This document shows positions 44,991 to 56,305 of a DNA stretch of 64,000 nt, piece after piece. Source of the DNA: Ursus arctos (lineage: Eukaryota; Chordata; Mammalia; Carnivora; Ursidae); the NCBI RefSeq assembly GCF_023065955.2, contig NW_026623008.1, forward strand, positions 18,720,001-18,784,000, in the 5' to 3' direction. The notes below the pieces were generated by a model. That model had not been told where the DNA came from. It saw only the letters and a program-made list of their open reading frames with translations, and searched no databases. Position 1 is the stretch's first letter, and each line of letters opens with the position of its first letter. The position numbers were made by a program, and so were the translations under genes.

Positions 44991-45109
44991 GTCCACGCGG
45001 ATAGTAAGCGTATATATTAACACTTAAAAGTAAATGTAAGTCGTGTTGATTGCCAAGCTACACGCTGTAACTTACTACTGTTTTCCACATTCCCCTTCGC
45101 TTCCTCTTT

Positions 45110-45331
45110 ATCTTTTTTTTATTATTACCTGTTCTTTTTTAACCTTTATTTTTAAAATTTTAATTTCACTACAGTTAACATAGTGTTGTGTCAGTTTCAG
45201 GTGTACAACGTAGCGATTCAACAATTCTGTACATTACTCAGTGCTCATCATGGTAACTGTTCTGGATCCCCTTCACCCATTTCACCCATCCCCCACCCAC
45301 CTTCCTTCAGGCATCCAGCAATCTGTTTCTT
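45110..45331 (-). mobile_element. L1 3' end fragment
   Basis: T-rich left part, then 'cactacagttaacatagtgttg' and 'cagtttcaggtgtacaacgta', a carnivoran L1 3' sequence in reverse. Confidence 0.75.
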
Positions 45332-45538
45332 GGGGGCGCCTGGCTGGCACAGCGGTTAAGTGTCTGCCTTCGGCTCAGGGCGGGATCCCTGCATTCTGGG
45401 ATCGAACCCCACATCAGGCTCCTCCGCTGGGAGCCTGCTTCTTCCTCTCCCACTCCCCCTGCTTGTGTTCCCTCTCTCGCTGGCTGTCTCTCTCTCTCTG
45501 TCAAATAAATAAATAAAAAATCTTGAAAAAAAAAAAAG
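45332..45538 (+). mobile_element. can-SINE, ursid-like type
   Basis: GGCACAGCGGTTAAG head and CTCGCTGGCTGTCTCT end, next to the L1 fragment. Confidence 0.92.
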
Positions 45539-45734
45539 AACACATCTTTGTTCTAAATCAGTAAGCATATTCAGCAAGCATTGCATGACCTGATTATGTA
45601 TTATGTCTAAAGAAATTTTGCTTACTCTTTTCTAATTGGGTCCCTTCATTTGCATTGAGATCTGCATGAAGGGGAGAAATTACTGTTCCCATATGATATC
45701 TCCCTTAAGGAAGTACTTAAAAAGTATTACACTC

Positions 45735-45848
45735 AGGGGGAGCCTGGCTGGCTCAGTCAGTAGAGCATGCAACTCTTAATCTCATGGTCATGAGTTGAAG
45801 CCCCACGTTGGGTGTGGAGCCTACTTAAAATTAAAAAAAAAAAAAAAA
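45735..45848 (+). mobile_element. Old short can-SINE
   Basis: Head-only element with A16 tail. Confidence 0.85.
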
Positions 45849-46332
45849 GTTGGTTATGCTAAAAATTCCATGATATATCTGAACTATATTTTCATGCATT
45901 CTAATATTAAGGTAGAATTTCAGGAAACTAAAGAATAAAAACTTATTTTAAAAAGTTGATGTGGAGAAGTTGAGGGGAAAATCAGTACGTATTAACCTAT
46001 AGTGTTATCAGGGTAACTTCACATACTTAGGGCAAGGTGTGCTGTAGGACAGCATATACTTAGAAGACACTATCACCAATTATTTATTGCCCAAATATAA
46101 TATATACAACAATCACAAAGTCAGAGAGTCACAGGCACCAGCCAGTGCCTTAGGGATAACAGAACATCTTTACTATGAGCAGTAAAAGCATTTGTTATCG
46201 AATTTTTCTAAATTAACTGTTACCACTTATTTCTACATATTCTAAATAGCATTTTCCTCCAAAAAGTAGATTCCCCAACTCTTGGCACTAATTCTTAGAG
46301 TCGATAAACTTGATCATATCAATAAGCTCTTC

Positions 46333-46534
46333 GGGGACGCCTGGGTGGCACAGCGGTTAAGCGTCTGCCTTCAGCTCAGGGTGTGATCCCGGCGTTCTGG
46401 GATCGAGCCCCACATCAGGCTCCTCCGCTATGAGCCTGCTTCTTCCTCTCCCACTCCCCCTGCTTGTGTTCCCTCTCTCGCTGGCTGTCTCTATCTCTGT
46501 TGAATAAATAAAAATAAAATCTTTTAAAAAAAAT
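46333..46534 (+). mobile_element. can-SINE, ursid-like type
   Basis: Complete, with CTATCTCTGTTGAATAAATAAA end. Confidence 0.92.
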
Positions 46535-46849
46535 TAAATAAAATTTTAATTCAAATGCATTTCAGATTCATGGAATCTGAGAAAATATTCTGTATCAAAA
46601 CTAGTTTAAAAGTTGCTGGTTTGATGAAAATCGACACGTCTTAGAGTTTTCAACATTGAATATAACGCAAACATACAACTTTTTATTTTACCTAGTTTTA
46701 CTAATCAAATAAGTTCATGTTATGCTGCGAAATCTGCTAGCAAAAAGATAAATAACTTAGAATAAGTTATTGTTATAAGTTATATTGTCAGATGTCTCAC
46801 AAAGCTTTTGTGGATAATCTAAACGTAATTGTTAAGAACAAGTAAATTG

Positions 46850-47070
46850 CGGGAGCCTGGGTGGCTCAGTCGGTTAAGCGTCAGACTCTTGGTTTTGGCT
46901 GGGATTGTGATCTCGGGGTCACGGGATTAAAAGAACACCTGGCTCCCCGTTCAGCATGGAGTCCGCTTGGGAGCCTCTCTCTGCATCTCCCTCTGCGCAA
47001 ACCCCGCCCCCCCGCCGGCTCGAGCTCTCTAAATAAATAAGTAAATAAATTCTTAAAAGAAAAAAAAAAG
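46850..47070 (+). mobile_element. can-SINE
   Basis: Older type with 'cttggttttggc' middle and AAAT tail. Confidence 0.88.
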
Positions 47071-47338
47071 AATAAGTAAATTGAATAAATGTAAGTATGG
47101 TAAAATGTTTTTAGGTATTTTCCCCGAATCATTTTGGTAGCCTCAGACCTTAATGTTTTGCTAAGTTAAGTGATGAGTTAAGTTAAATTCATTGAATATC
47201 CAGATAATTTTCAAATAAGATAAAATACTGAAACATTAATTACTGAACATAAGCTTATCCCTTTTTTGCTTCCTTTTACAGAAGAACTAAAGATATTTCT
47301 GTCTATAAGCAAATATGTTTTATGTTTTATGAAAAATA

Positions 47339-47491
47339 ATTTTTTGAAGATTTATTTATTTATTTTAGTGGCGGAAGGGCAGAGGGAGAAAGAGAGAATC
47401 TCCAGGAGATCGCCCACCGAGCAAGGAGCCCCACGGGGTGCTCATCCCATGACACCAAGATCATGACCCAAGGTGAAATTAAGGCGTCCCC
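47339..47491 (-). mobile_element. can-SINE, internally shortened
   Basis: Reverse element lacking part of the head. Confidence 0.8.
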
Positions 47492-47927
47492 CACTGAGAA
47501 ATTTTCTATAAAAAAGCACATATCTAGAAATCATAAAAAGTACTTGTAAGTCTGCCTGTAACAGCAGGCTCATGTAAAAGTTCATAATTATTTACTTCTT
47601 AAAGTTCCTAAGGGTTAGGAATTTTAATTAGAATACGTGATTAAAGCTACTGAAAGTAATAAGGGAAACATATCCATATACCAGAAAAGTAGAATGTATG
47701 CTTTCTGTGAGAGAAGGTATGAGGCATGGAAATGCATTCTTGTTGAGGGAAAAGGAAGAAATTTTGTCCTAAAGTGAAACTGGTTACTTAAAAGAGGGAA
47801 AATACAGACCAAGATCTGAGTGTAAAAAAGAAAGTTGTAGAAAGTTTGTAGAGAAAGAATCTTTGAAAAGGAATTTTAGTGTGTGGTAAGCTGGCTAAGA
47901 TGAAAATTCATTCAAGAATAAGCTTTA

Positions 47928-48130
47928 GGGACGCCTGGGTGGTTCAGTCGGTTAAGTATTTGCCTTCGGCTCAGGTCGTGATCCCAGGGTCCTGGGATCG
48001 AGTCCCGCATTGGGCTCCTTGCTCAGTGGGGAGCCTGCTTCTCCCTCTCTCTCTGTTCCTCTCTCTGTCTGGTGCTCTCGCTCTCTCGCTCTCTCTCTCA
48101 AATAAATAAATAAAATCTATTAAAAAAAAG
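47928..48130 (+). mobile_element. can-SINE
   Basis: Complete copy with a long TC/CTCG repeat before the AATAAA tail. Confidence 0.9.
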
Positions 48131-48209
48131 AAGAAGAAGTTTTAACATCCAAAGTATACTGGTGCAAAATTAGAATTTGGCTTTTCTCTCTGTTAAAAGG
48201 ACAAAGTTT

Positions 48210-48456
48210 GGGGTGCCTGGGTGGCTCAGTCAGTTGAGCATCTGACACTTGGTTTGGGCTCAGGTTGTTATGTCATGGGTCTTGATCTCAAGGGTCATGA
48301 GATCGAGCCCCACATCAGACTCCGCAGTCAGTGAGGAGTCTGCTTGAAGATTCTCTCCCTCTCCTTCTCCCTCTGCTCCTCTCCCCTGCTCGTCCATGCG
48401 CTCACTCTCTCTCTAAATAAATAAATAAATAAATCTTTAAAAAAAAAAAAAAAAGC
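48210..48456 (+). mobile_element. can-SINE sharing a target site with the next one
   Basis: Flanked by ACAAAGTTTG (48201-48210) and ACAAAGTTTTCT (48458-48469). Confidence 0.9.
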
Positions 48457-48469
48457 ACAAAGTTTTCTT

Positions 48470-48617
48470 TCTTTTTTTTTTTTTTTTTTGGATTGTTTGG
48501 TAAATTTTTAAAAGATTTTATTTTTAAGTAATCTCCACACCCAACGTGGGGCCCAAACTCATAACATAGAGGCCAAGAGTTGCACGCTCCACCGACTGAA
48601 GCAGCCAGGCGCCCCAA
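48470..48617 (-). mobile_element. Old-type can-SINE with long T-tail
   Basis: Reverse head-only element ending in GCCAGGCGCCCC, flanked on both sides by ACAAAGTTTTCT-like repeats. Confidence 0.85.
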
Positions 48618-48785
48618 AGACAAAGTTTTCTTAGATTACTGGTTTGCTCTTAATAAGAAACTGTAAACAAAGGTTTTTATTTACCTTGAATGTAATCTGC
48701 CTAGAAAGAGAGTCTATGTTTTGCCTTTATCAGGTCTGTAATTACATAGAATTTTTAAAAAACTGAGTCTTCTCAATATTTTTCT

Positions 48786-48895
48786 TAAAGCTTATTTATT
48801 TTTTTTAATAATCTCTACACCCAACATGGGGTTTGAAATCCCAACACTGAGATTAAGATTCACATGTTCTTTCGAGGGAGCCAGCCAGGCAGGGG
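48786..48895 (-). mobile_element. Old can-SINE fragment
   Basis: Reverse 'aataatctctacacccaaca' tRNA-like portion, diverged. Confidence 0.7.
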
Positions 48896-49132
48896 CCTCT
48901 GAGTCTTTTCAATAATTAAAGAGCAAGGCTTTTTACAAATATTTAACTGTCTGTATTTGCCTACAAATTGTCATTTTGGTTAAATGGATAACTAAGCATT
49001 ATTTCAAAGTGACCTATGATCCTGTTTGACCAAGTGTTTTAAAACCTTTTCAAAAATTTTTTTATTTGAATATAATTGATACATATTTTTAAACGTTTTT
49101 TATATTTTTTAGTATTTTTCCTTTAGAATTAT

Positions 49133-49323
49133 TTTTTTTCAAGATTTTATTTATTTATTTGACAGAGAGATAGCCAGCGAGAGAGGAAACACAGCAGGGG
49201 GAGTGGGAGAGGAAGAAGCAGGCTCATAGCGGAGGAGCCTGATGTGGGGCTCGATCCCGGAATGCTGAGATCACGCTCTGAGTCGAAGGCAGACGCCCAA
49301 CGACTGCGCCACCCAGGCGCCCC
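49133..49323 (-). mobile_element. can-SINE, ursid-like type
   Basis: Reverse copy with AGCCAGCGAGAGAGG and a TAGAATTATTTT duplication on both sides. Confidence 0.92.
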
Positions 49324-49433
49324 TAGAATTATTTTATTAAATCATAAATGTAGAACAGCTTCTTAACTCTACACATGCACTTAAATTTCATTTTTTTACA
49401 TTTTTAAAAAGATTTAAAAGACTAAAAGATTTT

Positions 49434-49634
49434 ATTTTTTTAGAAGATTTATTTATTTTAGAGAGGGAGAGCATGAGCGGGGGACGGGGCAGAGGGAGAG
49501 GGAGAGAGAATCTCAAGTGGACTCCACACTGAGCACGGAGCCCGACATAGGGCTCGGTCCCAGTACCCTGAGATCACGACCTGAGTCGAAACCAAAAGAC
49601 AGACGCTTAACCGAATGCACCACCTAGGTGCCCC
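49434..49634 (-). mobile_element. can-SINE
   Basis: Reverse copy ending in CACCTAGGTGCCCC. Confidence 0.9.
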
Positions 49635-49640
49635 ATTATT

Positions 49641-49750
49641 CTTTTTACATTTAATTTTTAAGTACTCTCTATCCCCAACATGGGGCTCAAACTTACAACC
49701 CCGAGATCAAGAGACACAAGCTCCATGGACTGAGCCAGCCAGGCGCCCCA
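49641..49750 (-). mobile_element. Old short can-SINE abutting the previous one
   Basis: Reverse head-only element ending in GCCAGCCAGGCGCCCC. Confidence 0.85.
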
Positions 49751-49953
49751 GCACTTACATTTTTTTAAGGGAAAAACATTATGTCTTATTATATTATGAT
49801 CCTGGCTAATAGCTTTTCAAAACTTAGAGAAAAATCTTTTAAAAAGTTTCACAGGTCACCTGAAACTTACAAATTCAACATTATCAAAGAAGGAATGCTT
49901 CTACATTTTTACAGAGACCACTAGGAAGAAACAATAATTAAAAAGCTAAGAAA

Positions 49954-50158
49954 CTGGGCACCTGGGTGGCTCAGATGGCTGGGTGTCTGCCTTCAGCTAC
50001 AGTGATGATCCCAGAGTCCTGGGATCGAGTCCCGCATCAGGCTCCCTGCTAAGGAAGCCTGCTTCTCCCTCTGCCTGCTGCTCCCCCTGCTTGTGCTCTG
50101 TCTCTCACTCTCTGTCAAATAAATGTATAGAATTAAAAAAAACAAACAAACAAATAAA
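49954..50158 (+). mobile_element. can-SINE
   Basis: Complete copy with an AAAC repeat in its tail. Confidence 0.9.
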
Positions 50159-50824
50159 GTGTCTCAAAGGCATTTTTTGACAAACATCCCAAAAAGCAAA
50201 TTCTAAATGAAGTCATTTTTATCTAGCTAATTTGGGGTTTTTTTCAGGGAGCCCATGAAACATCTCAAAGAGGGAGATTAAATTAATCAGACATATTTGG
50301 TACGTTAAATTACATGGGAAGCATTGTCAAGTAAGTGAGGATAAACCTTTTTTGGTTATACTGCATGAGTAAATGTTATTTCCTATAAGTGTTCTAGAAA
50401 TTGCGTAAAATTCCTAAAATCCTGATACGCCCTGGTAAAATGTTATCAGTCGTAATTTTAGTTATTATCTTAAAATGTATGTCACAGAAGTGACCACATT
50501 TCATTGTCAATTAGATTGTAATGAACTCTAATCAGACCTTTAAGCATGCCATTTTTAAGTCTTTTGGCATTTACAGATAGTTTCTGTTATTCTCAGATGT
50601 TTCTTCCTGCAAATATGTTTTATCTTCAGAGAAATTCACGGACAGAAATCTGTCTGGAATGCAGATTTTTGATAACTTTCAGATCATAAAACTAAATTGG
50701 TATGAATTTTCAAAACTACTAGAAAAATGGATTCAAACAGGATGAGAATTAATAACATGGAACCAAAGGAACTGAAGAAGATGATCTTTTTTATGACTTT
50801 TATTTAAAATATCACTGGTTTTCA

Positions 50825-51022
50825 GGGGCGCCTGGGTGGCACAGCGGTTAAAGCGTCTGCCTTCGGCTCAGGGCGTGATCCCGGCGTTCTGGGATCGAGC
50901 CCCACATCAGGCTCCTCTGCTGGGAGCCTGCTTCTTCCTCTCCCACTCCCCCTGCTTGTGTTCCCTCTCTCGCTGGCTGTCTCTCTCTTTCTGTCAAATA
51001 AATAAATAAAATCTTTAAAAAT
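50825..51022 (+). mobile_element. can-SINE, young ursid-like type
   Basis: Near-consensus; flanked by AAAATATCACTGGTTTTC on both sides (ending about 50823, and from 51024), so a recent insertion. Confidence 0.94.
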
Positions 51023-51283
51023 AAAATATCACTGGTTTTCTAACGTTCTGCTTTTCCAGATTTGGGGAAATCTTCGTCTCTAACACTATCAACAATTTGA
51101 TAGCGTGAACAAAGATGTGAATGAAGATGAGATGTTTGTGAACAAGGATGAAATGTTTCTTTTTCCTCCCTACCTGATCCCTCCAGAATTCAAAAACTCT
51201 TGACTCTTCTTTTTTTTTATGTATATGAAAGATTGTTGTATCTTTCCTCATTCATCCAGCTCGAAGGATCAACATTCTTTTTT

Positions 51284-51503
51284 TTTTTTTCCACCCCTTC
51301 TACCTTTTTTTTTTTTTAAAAGATTTTATTTATTTAACAGAGATAGAGACAGCCAGCGAGAGAGGAAACACAAGCAGGGGGAGTGGGAGAGAAAGAAGCA
51401 GGCTCATAGCAGAGGAGCCTGATGTGGGGCTCGAACCCAGAACACCGGGATCACGCCCTGAGCCGAAGGCAGACGCTTAACCGCTGTGCCACCCAGGCGC
51501 CCC
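51284..51503 (-). mobile_element. can-SINE with double poly(A) and short 3' passenger
   Basis: Reverse copy. Left of its own T-tail (51305-51317) lies CCACCCCTTCTACC, and left of that a second T-run. Outside this, CAACATTCTTTTTT repeats occur at 51270-51283 and 51504-51517. The layout suggests transcription past the SINE tail and insertion of about 14 passenger bases. Confidence 0.85.
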
Positions 51504-51517
51504 CAACATTCTTTTTT

Positions 51518-51595
51518 AAAGTTTTTTTAAATTAACATATAACGTATGATCTGTTTCAGGGGTACAGGTCTGTGATTCATCAGTCGAGTATTCTT
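51518..51595 (-). mobile_element. L1 3' end fragment
   Basis: 'taaattaacatataacgtatgatctgtttcaggggtaca' is a carnivoran L1 3' phrase. Confidence 0.65.
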
Positions 51596-51837
51596 TTGAT
51601 GGCAAAATAATTATTTACATAAGTTCAATGGGAATCTGTTCTCCTTGCAATAGGAGACAATTAGAAACATTGGTTATATTACCAAGGCTTTGACTGGAAT
51701 ATTATATTTGGAAGAGATGTGCCTAGACTCAGGTATGACCAGACAGTTTTAAGGAACTAAGGTTGACTTTACAGTGCCAATAATTTACCCTTAAAAAAAG
51801 TTAACCTAGTACCTTGACTTACAATTCTCCAGCAAGG

Positions 51838-51885
51838 TAGTTTTGTTGTTGTTGTTGTTGTTATTGTTGTTGTTGTTGTTTTTAA
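51838..51885 (+). repeat. (TTG)n microsatellite
   Basis: About 13 units with one TTA interruption, at the tail of the adjacent reverse can-SINE. Confidence 0.93.
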
Positions 51886-52003
51886 GTAAGTTCCATACCC
51901 AGCATGGAGCCTAACTTGGTGCTTGAACCTACAACCCTGAGATCAAGACCTGAGCTGAGACCAAGAGTCAGGTGCTTAACTGACTGAACCACCCAAGGGC
52001 CCC
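51886..52003 (-). mobile_element. Old can-SINE
   Basis: Reverse tRNA-like element whose tail has become the TTG repeat. Confidence 0.85.
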
Positions 52004-52038
52004 TACATGCAAGGCAGTTTTAAAACAAGCTTATGTAA

Positions 52039-52142
52039 GAGGCGCCCGGCTGGCTGAGTCCAAGCATAGGACTCTTGATCTCTGGGTCATGAATTTGAGC
52101 CCCATGTTGGATGTAGCGATTCCTTAGAAGAGAGAGAGAGAG
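52039..52142 (+). mobile_element. Old short can-SINE
   Basis: Head-only plus copy, ending in an AG repeat. Confidence 0.8.
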
Positions 52143-52310
52143 TTTATATGGTCAAGCATTATTCTTGCAACACGCATATAAATAATCAGGCAACATTTAA
52201 CACAAACAAACTAGTTTTACTATTAAAAATACGAAGGTAAGTGTAGAGAGAAGAAATTACATTTGCATCTTTGTATCAGGTTCTAATCCTGTTAACTGCC
52301 TTTGAAATTC

Positions 52311-52884
52311 TGTTTTTAAGAAATGGCTCAAAATAGTGTCACTTATGTTAGGGTTCCACATCAGTGAACCAAGACTTAATGCCTAACTTAACAACGGTTT
52401 CAACCTCCCAGAACGTAACCCTTAACCAGCCCACCTGGCATTTCCTGGTCAACAGGAGGAGACCCCTACAAGTCCCCTTAGGAGGGTGACCTTGCCTAAA
52501 ACAATGCATTCTTTGCTAATAAATTCCTTTTTTCTGTCCCTCTCTGCTTTTTTTTTTTTTTTTAAGATTTATTTATTTTAGAGAGAGAGCATAAGCGGGA
52601 GGGGAAGTAGGAGAGAGAATCTCAAGCGGACTCCACACCGAGCGCAGAGCCCGACGTGGGGCTCGATCTCACAGCCTTGAGAACATCACCTGAGCCAAAA
52701 CCAAGAGTCACACACCCAACCGACTGTGCCACCCAGGCACTCCTGCCCCTCTCTGCTTTCCAGAAGCATTTTGTACAGCTCTTGGAGCTCCCCTCAACCA
52801 GCTAGAATGCTGACCGAGTCATGAATTGCTTAATAAAACCAATTAGATTTTCAAATGTGCTTGGTGAAAAAAAATTTTGTAACA
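52311..52884 (+). mobile_element. LTR copy 2 (ERV1-like) with SINE insert
   Basis: Same LTR as at 41777-42132, same orientation, also ending TAACA. Without the SINE and one duplicated target it is about 366 bases, close to the 356 of copy 1. No polypurine tract or internal retroviral frame was seen just before it, so a solo LTR is more likely than the 3' end of one provirus. Confidence 0.7.
52551..52743 (-). mobile_element. can-SINE inside LTR copy 2
   Basis: Flanked by near-identical TGTCCCTCTCTGCTTT and TGCCCCTCTCTGCTTT. Confidence 0.92.
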
Positions 52885-52981
52885 ACTGCAAGCCCAGGAA
52901 GGAGGGCTGGAGGAGACGCTCTGGGCATGTGGACCTCTTGTTGCCAAGGGTGACTCTTGACCATCAGAAGCTCATAGCCCA

Positions 52982-53182
52982 GGGCGCCTGGGTGGCGCAG
53001 TCGTTAAGCGTCTCCCTTCGGCTCAAGGCGTGATTCTGGCGTTCAGGGATCGAGCCCCACATCAGGCTCCTCCACAAGGAGCCTGCTTTTTCCTCTCCCA
53101 CTCCCCCTGCTTGTGTTCCCTCTCTCGCTGGCTGTCTCTCTCTGTCAAATAAATAAATAAATCTTTAAAAAAAAAAAAAAAG
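52982..53182 (+). mobile_element. can-SINE, ursid-like type
   Basis: Complete; AGAAGCTCATAGCCC before and AGAAGCTCACAGCCC after. Confidence 0.92.
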
Positions 53183-53429
53183 AAAGAAGAAGCTCACAGC
53201 CCTTCCCCTGAGAGGGGGAGGCGGAGGAGGACGCTACGGGGCATCCCCTGCTCCAGGTCCCCAGAGACGTGGGCCGCTCTGCTCCCCGCCACACGCCAGC
53301 TCCCCCTTAGCGGCGGGCGTGAAGCTGTACCCGTCAGCCCGCAGAGATCCTGACTCTGACTTTGTCTCTCCATCCCATGGACCCCGCCCTCATCTCTGCC
53401 ACACGCCTGCTCCCCACAATCCACTCTTC

Positions 53430-53935
53430 TCACAGTGGCCGAAGGATCCTTTCTATACACACTTGACCCAATCACATTGCTCCCTGCTTAAAGCCCCCAG
53501 AAGCTTCACGCCACTCATGAAATGGCCCACAGGCCAGCATGGCTGGGCCCTGCCCACAGCCCTAGCGCCGGACCCCTGCTTCACCTTATCCAGCCTTCAG
53601 GGCCTGGTGTATGCTCCTCCCTCACACCTGCTGGTTCCTGCCTTTGCATGCTGTTCCACCTGCCAGGAACACGCTGCGCCCTGCCCGCCGCACCTGCAGA
53701 GACACTCACCCCTGCCACAGTCGCTTTCTCCACCAGCCCTTTTCGTTCCCTCCATGCACTCATCATCTTTTTGTAACGTCTGTCTCCTCCACCAGAATGT
53801 AAGCTCTTGGGGACACGAGCCTGCCTGCCTTGCACATCGCTGAACCCCCAGGGCCTACAACTGTGACTGGCATGTAGGGAGACTCTTTGCATTTGTTCAA
53901 TAAATGAATGAATGAATGAATGAATGAATGAGGGA
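53430..53935 (+). mobile_element. L2 3' end with (TGAA)n
   Basis: L2 phrases 'aatgtaagctcttggggac' and 'aataaatgaatgaatgaatg', ending in six to seven TGAA units. Confidence 0.85.
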
Positions 53936-54239
53936 ATGGAAAGGCTTGCTCTGGGTACCCTCTAAGGGACAGCTAAAGAGAAAGGAGAGGAAAAAGATTG
54001 GGGGCAGAGGACAAGGTATCCGAGATAAGAGTCAGAAACCAGAACCAAACAGTGATCATCTTCCCACCAACAGCCAAACCCGCCTCCCTGACTGCCCGAG
54101 GGGTCCTGCCAGCAGGAGCCTGTCTGGGGAGTCAGAGTCCACCTGGGGAAAACAGGAGGGAGGTGATGGGCCCAGGCACGCGCCATATTGAACCCACCGA
54201 CTTCAGGCTGGGATGGGACCGGACCATCTGGGGAATGGC

Positions 54240-54430
54240 ATTGAGCACGCCAGCTGCTGGCTCTGCCACTAACCAGCTATGGGTCAATGACACAACTTTT
54301 CTGAATCTCAGTTTCGAGGCTGGAAAATAAGCTAAGAATAGCATTGACTTCACTAGGATGCTTTAAGGATTCAGTAAGATGGGATACGTGAAATGCTTAT
54401 TTGCTACAGTGCCTAGCAAATGGCAAGTGC
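54240..54430 (+). mobile_element. MIR
   Basis: 'gctctgccactaaccagctatggg' and 'actttt/ctgaatctcagttt' fit the MIR core; ends 'cagtgcctagcaaatggcaagtgct'. Confidence 0.8.
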
Positions 54431-54639
54431 TTAGGAAACCTCAGCCAGAAAAGAGAAAGAAGAGGGACAGGAAGGAGTGACAGAGTACAGAGAAAGGCAA
54501 CACAAAAGCAGGTGGCCAGTAACCCAGCAGCAGCCCAGTCTGACATGCTGGGAGTCTGTCCCAGAAAAGATACAGAAATGTAAAGCAGCCCACACTTCAT
54601 AGCACCTCCTCCCCCAAAATGGACTTTTGAGTTCTTCTG

Positions 54640-55110
54640 GTTCAACTCCCTCATTTTACAAATGTTCTGAGTCCCAGAAGGGAAAAAATTTCTGTAAGAT
54701 GCCCAAAGAGATGGAGGAAGAGTCGAGCACAGAGAGAAGTCCAGCTGGGGAGGGGGATGCTCCGATGGGCCGGTGCAAGAGATTACGAGCTCCCTGTTCT
54801 CCTCAGTCTGGAGAGGGTCTGCCTTCCTCTGTCCCCGCAGCTACAGTGACAGGAAATGGCAGACAGAGAAGACCCTGGAGTCCGCAGGAGGAACACTGGG
54901 CTTGGAGGGACAGAGAGGGGCAGGGGACTGACCCTCCCGTCACCCAAGCAGCAGGCTCCGTGCTATGCCCTTCATTAAACCGAGCCCAGGCTCAATACTC
55001 CTCCCGCCTGCGAGGGATTATCCCTATTTTACAGGCGAGGGTGGGGATGCCCAAGGCCAGGGAGGGCTAATGGAGCTGGAACTTCGGTCGTACTGTGTGT
55101 GTCTCCAGGA
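54640..55110 (-). mobile_element. MIR-like relics
   Basis: 'ctccctcattttacaaatgt' (54647 on) and 'ccctattttacaggcgaggg' (55022 on) are reversed MIR core phrases; the rest is unassigned. Confidence 0.45.
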
Positions 55111-56239
55111 CCTCTGCCCTGCTTCTCTCTGCGAATTGAGGGGTCCACATTTGGAACCACCACTCAGTGCTTGGAAACTGGGGCAGTCTCTTCTTTGTGG
55201 CCTCAAGCTCTTCCCCTGAACAAGGAGGATAGACGCAGGGGTCACAGAGGGCTTTCCCAGCTGGAGCTAACTTTACTGGAATTCTAAACCAATGCGCCTC
55301 CCCCCGACTGAGTCAGGAGGAAAGCCTGCCAGAAGGCCTGGCAGCCTCCCATCCGACTCTCTTGCCCCCGGCGCTCAGGGCAGCCCTGCCCGGGGAGAGC
55401 CCCGCTTCGGCCCCGTGCCCCAGGCAGCACCAAAGCCTCCCTTCCCCCTGTACCCCAGCCCTCACCCTTCTCTGGGGGCAAATCTCAACCCAACAGTTTG
55501 GGGAAATGAAGCCGAACAATGTTATCAAGCCCTGCAATCAGGGGCCTCTTCCCCCTCAACACCTGCAAGGCTTTGGGAGGCCCACAGGTCAGGACTTAGG
55601 TTAGTGCTTCTCAAACTAAATTTTTAAAAAATGCTTATCTGCAGAGAACTTCTACTTTTGGAGAATTTAGGAAATCCACAAGCCAGTGGCAGTGGTTACA
55701 CAACGGAGCGAACGTACTTGATGCCACTGAATTGTGCACTTAAAAATGGTTAAAGTGGCATATTTTCTGTTATGTATTTTTTACAATGAGTATTTTTTTA
55801 GATAAAATGAATAAAAAAGATGCTAAAGGACCAGACTCGACTTTAATAGTATTCAACTGACCTTGTACAATCGTTAGAAAAGTTTCTAAATGCTTACTTT
55901 CAGTTTCTGTATCATCTCACGTGGCCCAGCGCAGCCCGGGGCCTGGCGGTGGTCCAAGGAGCTCTCTCTGGTCGCGCTCACGGAGGCTGCAGGGACGCGG
56001 CCTCTGGCTTTGGAGAGCCTTTCGGGAGACTGACCAGGAGGAACAGGGCTCCTGCATCTCTGCTCCCCCCAGCAGGTACTTCTGGATACCAAGCCACCTG
56101 ACCCCAAGCAGCCCCCTAGGCCAGGCATGCTGGTCTGACTTATGGCTGCACCCCTCCTTCTATCCCCGTGGGTCTCCCCAGGCCGTCTCGAGGTACACGG
56201 CTATTAAGGTCTCCCTGTCAGTTGCCGCCAATACAGGCA

Positions 56240-56305
56240 GTTGCAGGGTGGGGTGGGGTGAGGTGGGGGTGGGGTGGGGTGAGCTGGGAGAGGGACAGAC
56301 AGGGT
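56240..56305 (+). repeat. G-rich GGGGT/GGTGGG repeat tract
   Basis: Repeated GGTGGGGTGAGGTGGGGG-type units give more than four runs of three or more G on the plus strand, so a G-quadruplex is possible. Confidence 0.85.

Noticed and set aside
47950..52000. CRISPR-like array from the many similar units
   Set aside because: The repeats are dispersed SINEs about 110-250 bases long, of differing age and orientation, with no regular spacers; a mammalian genome.
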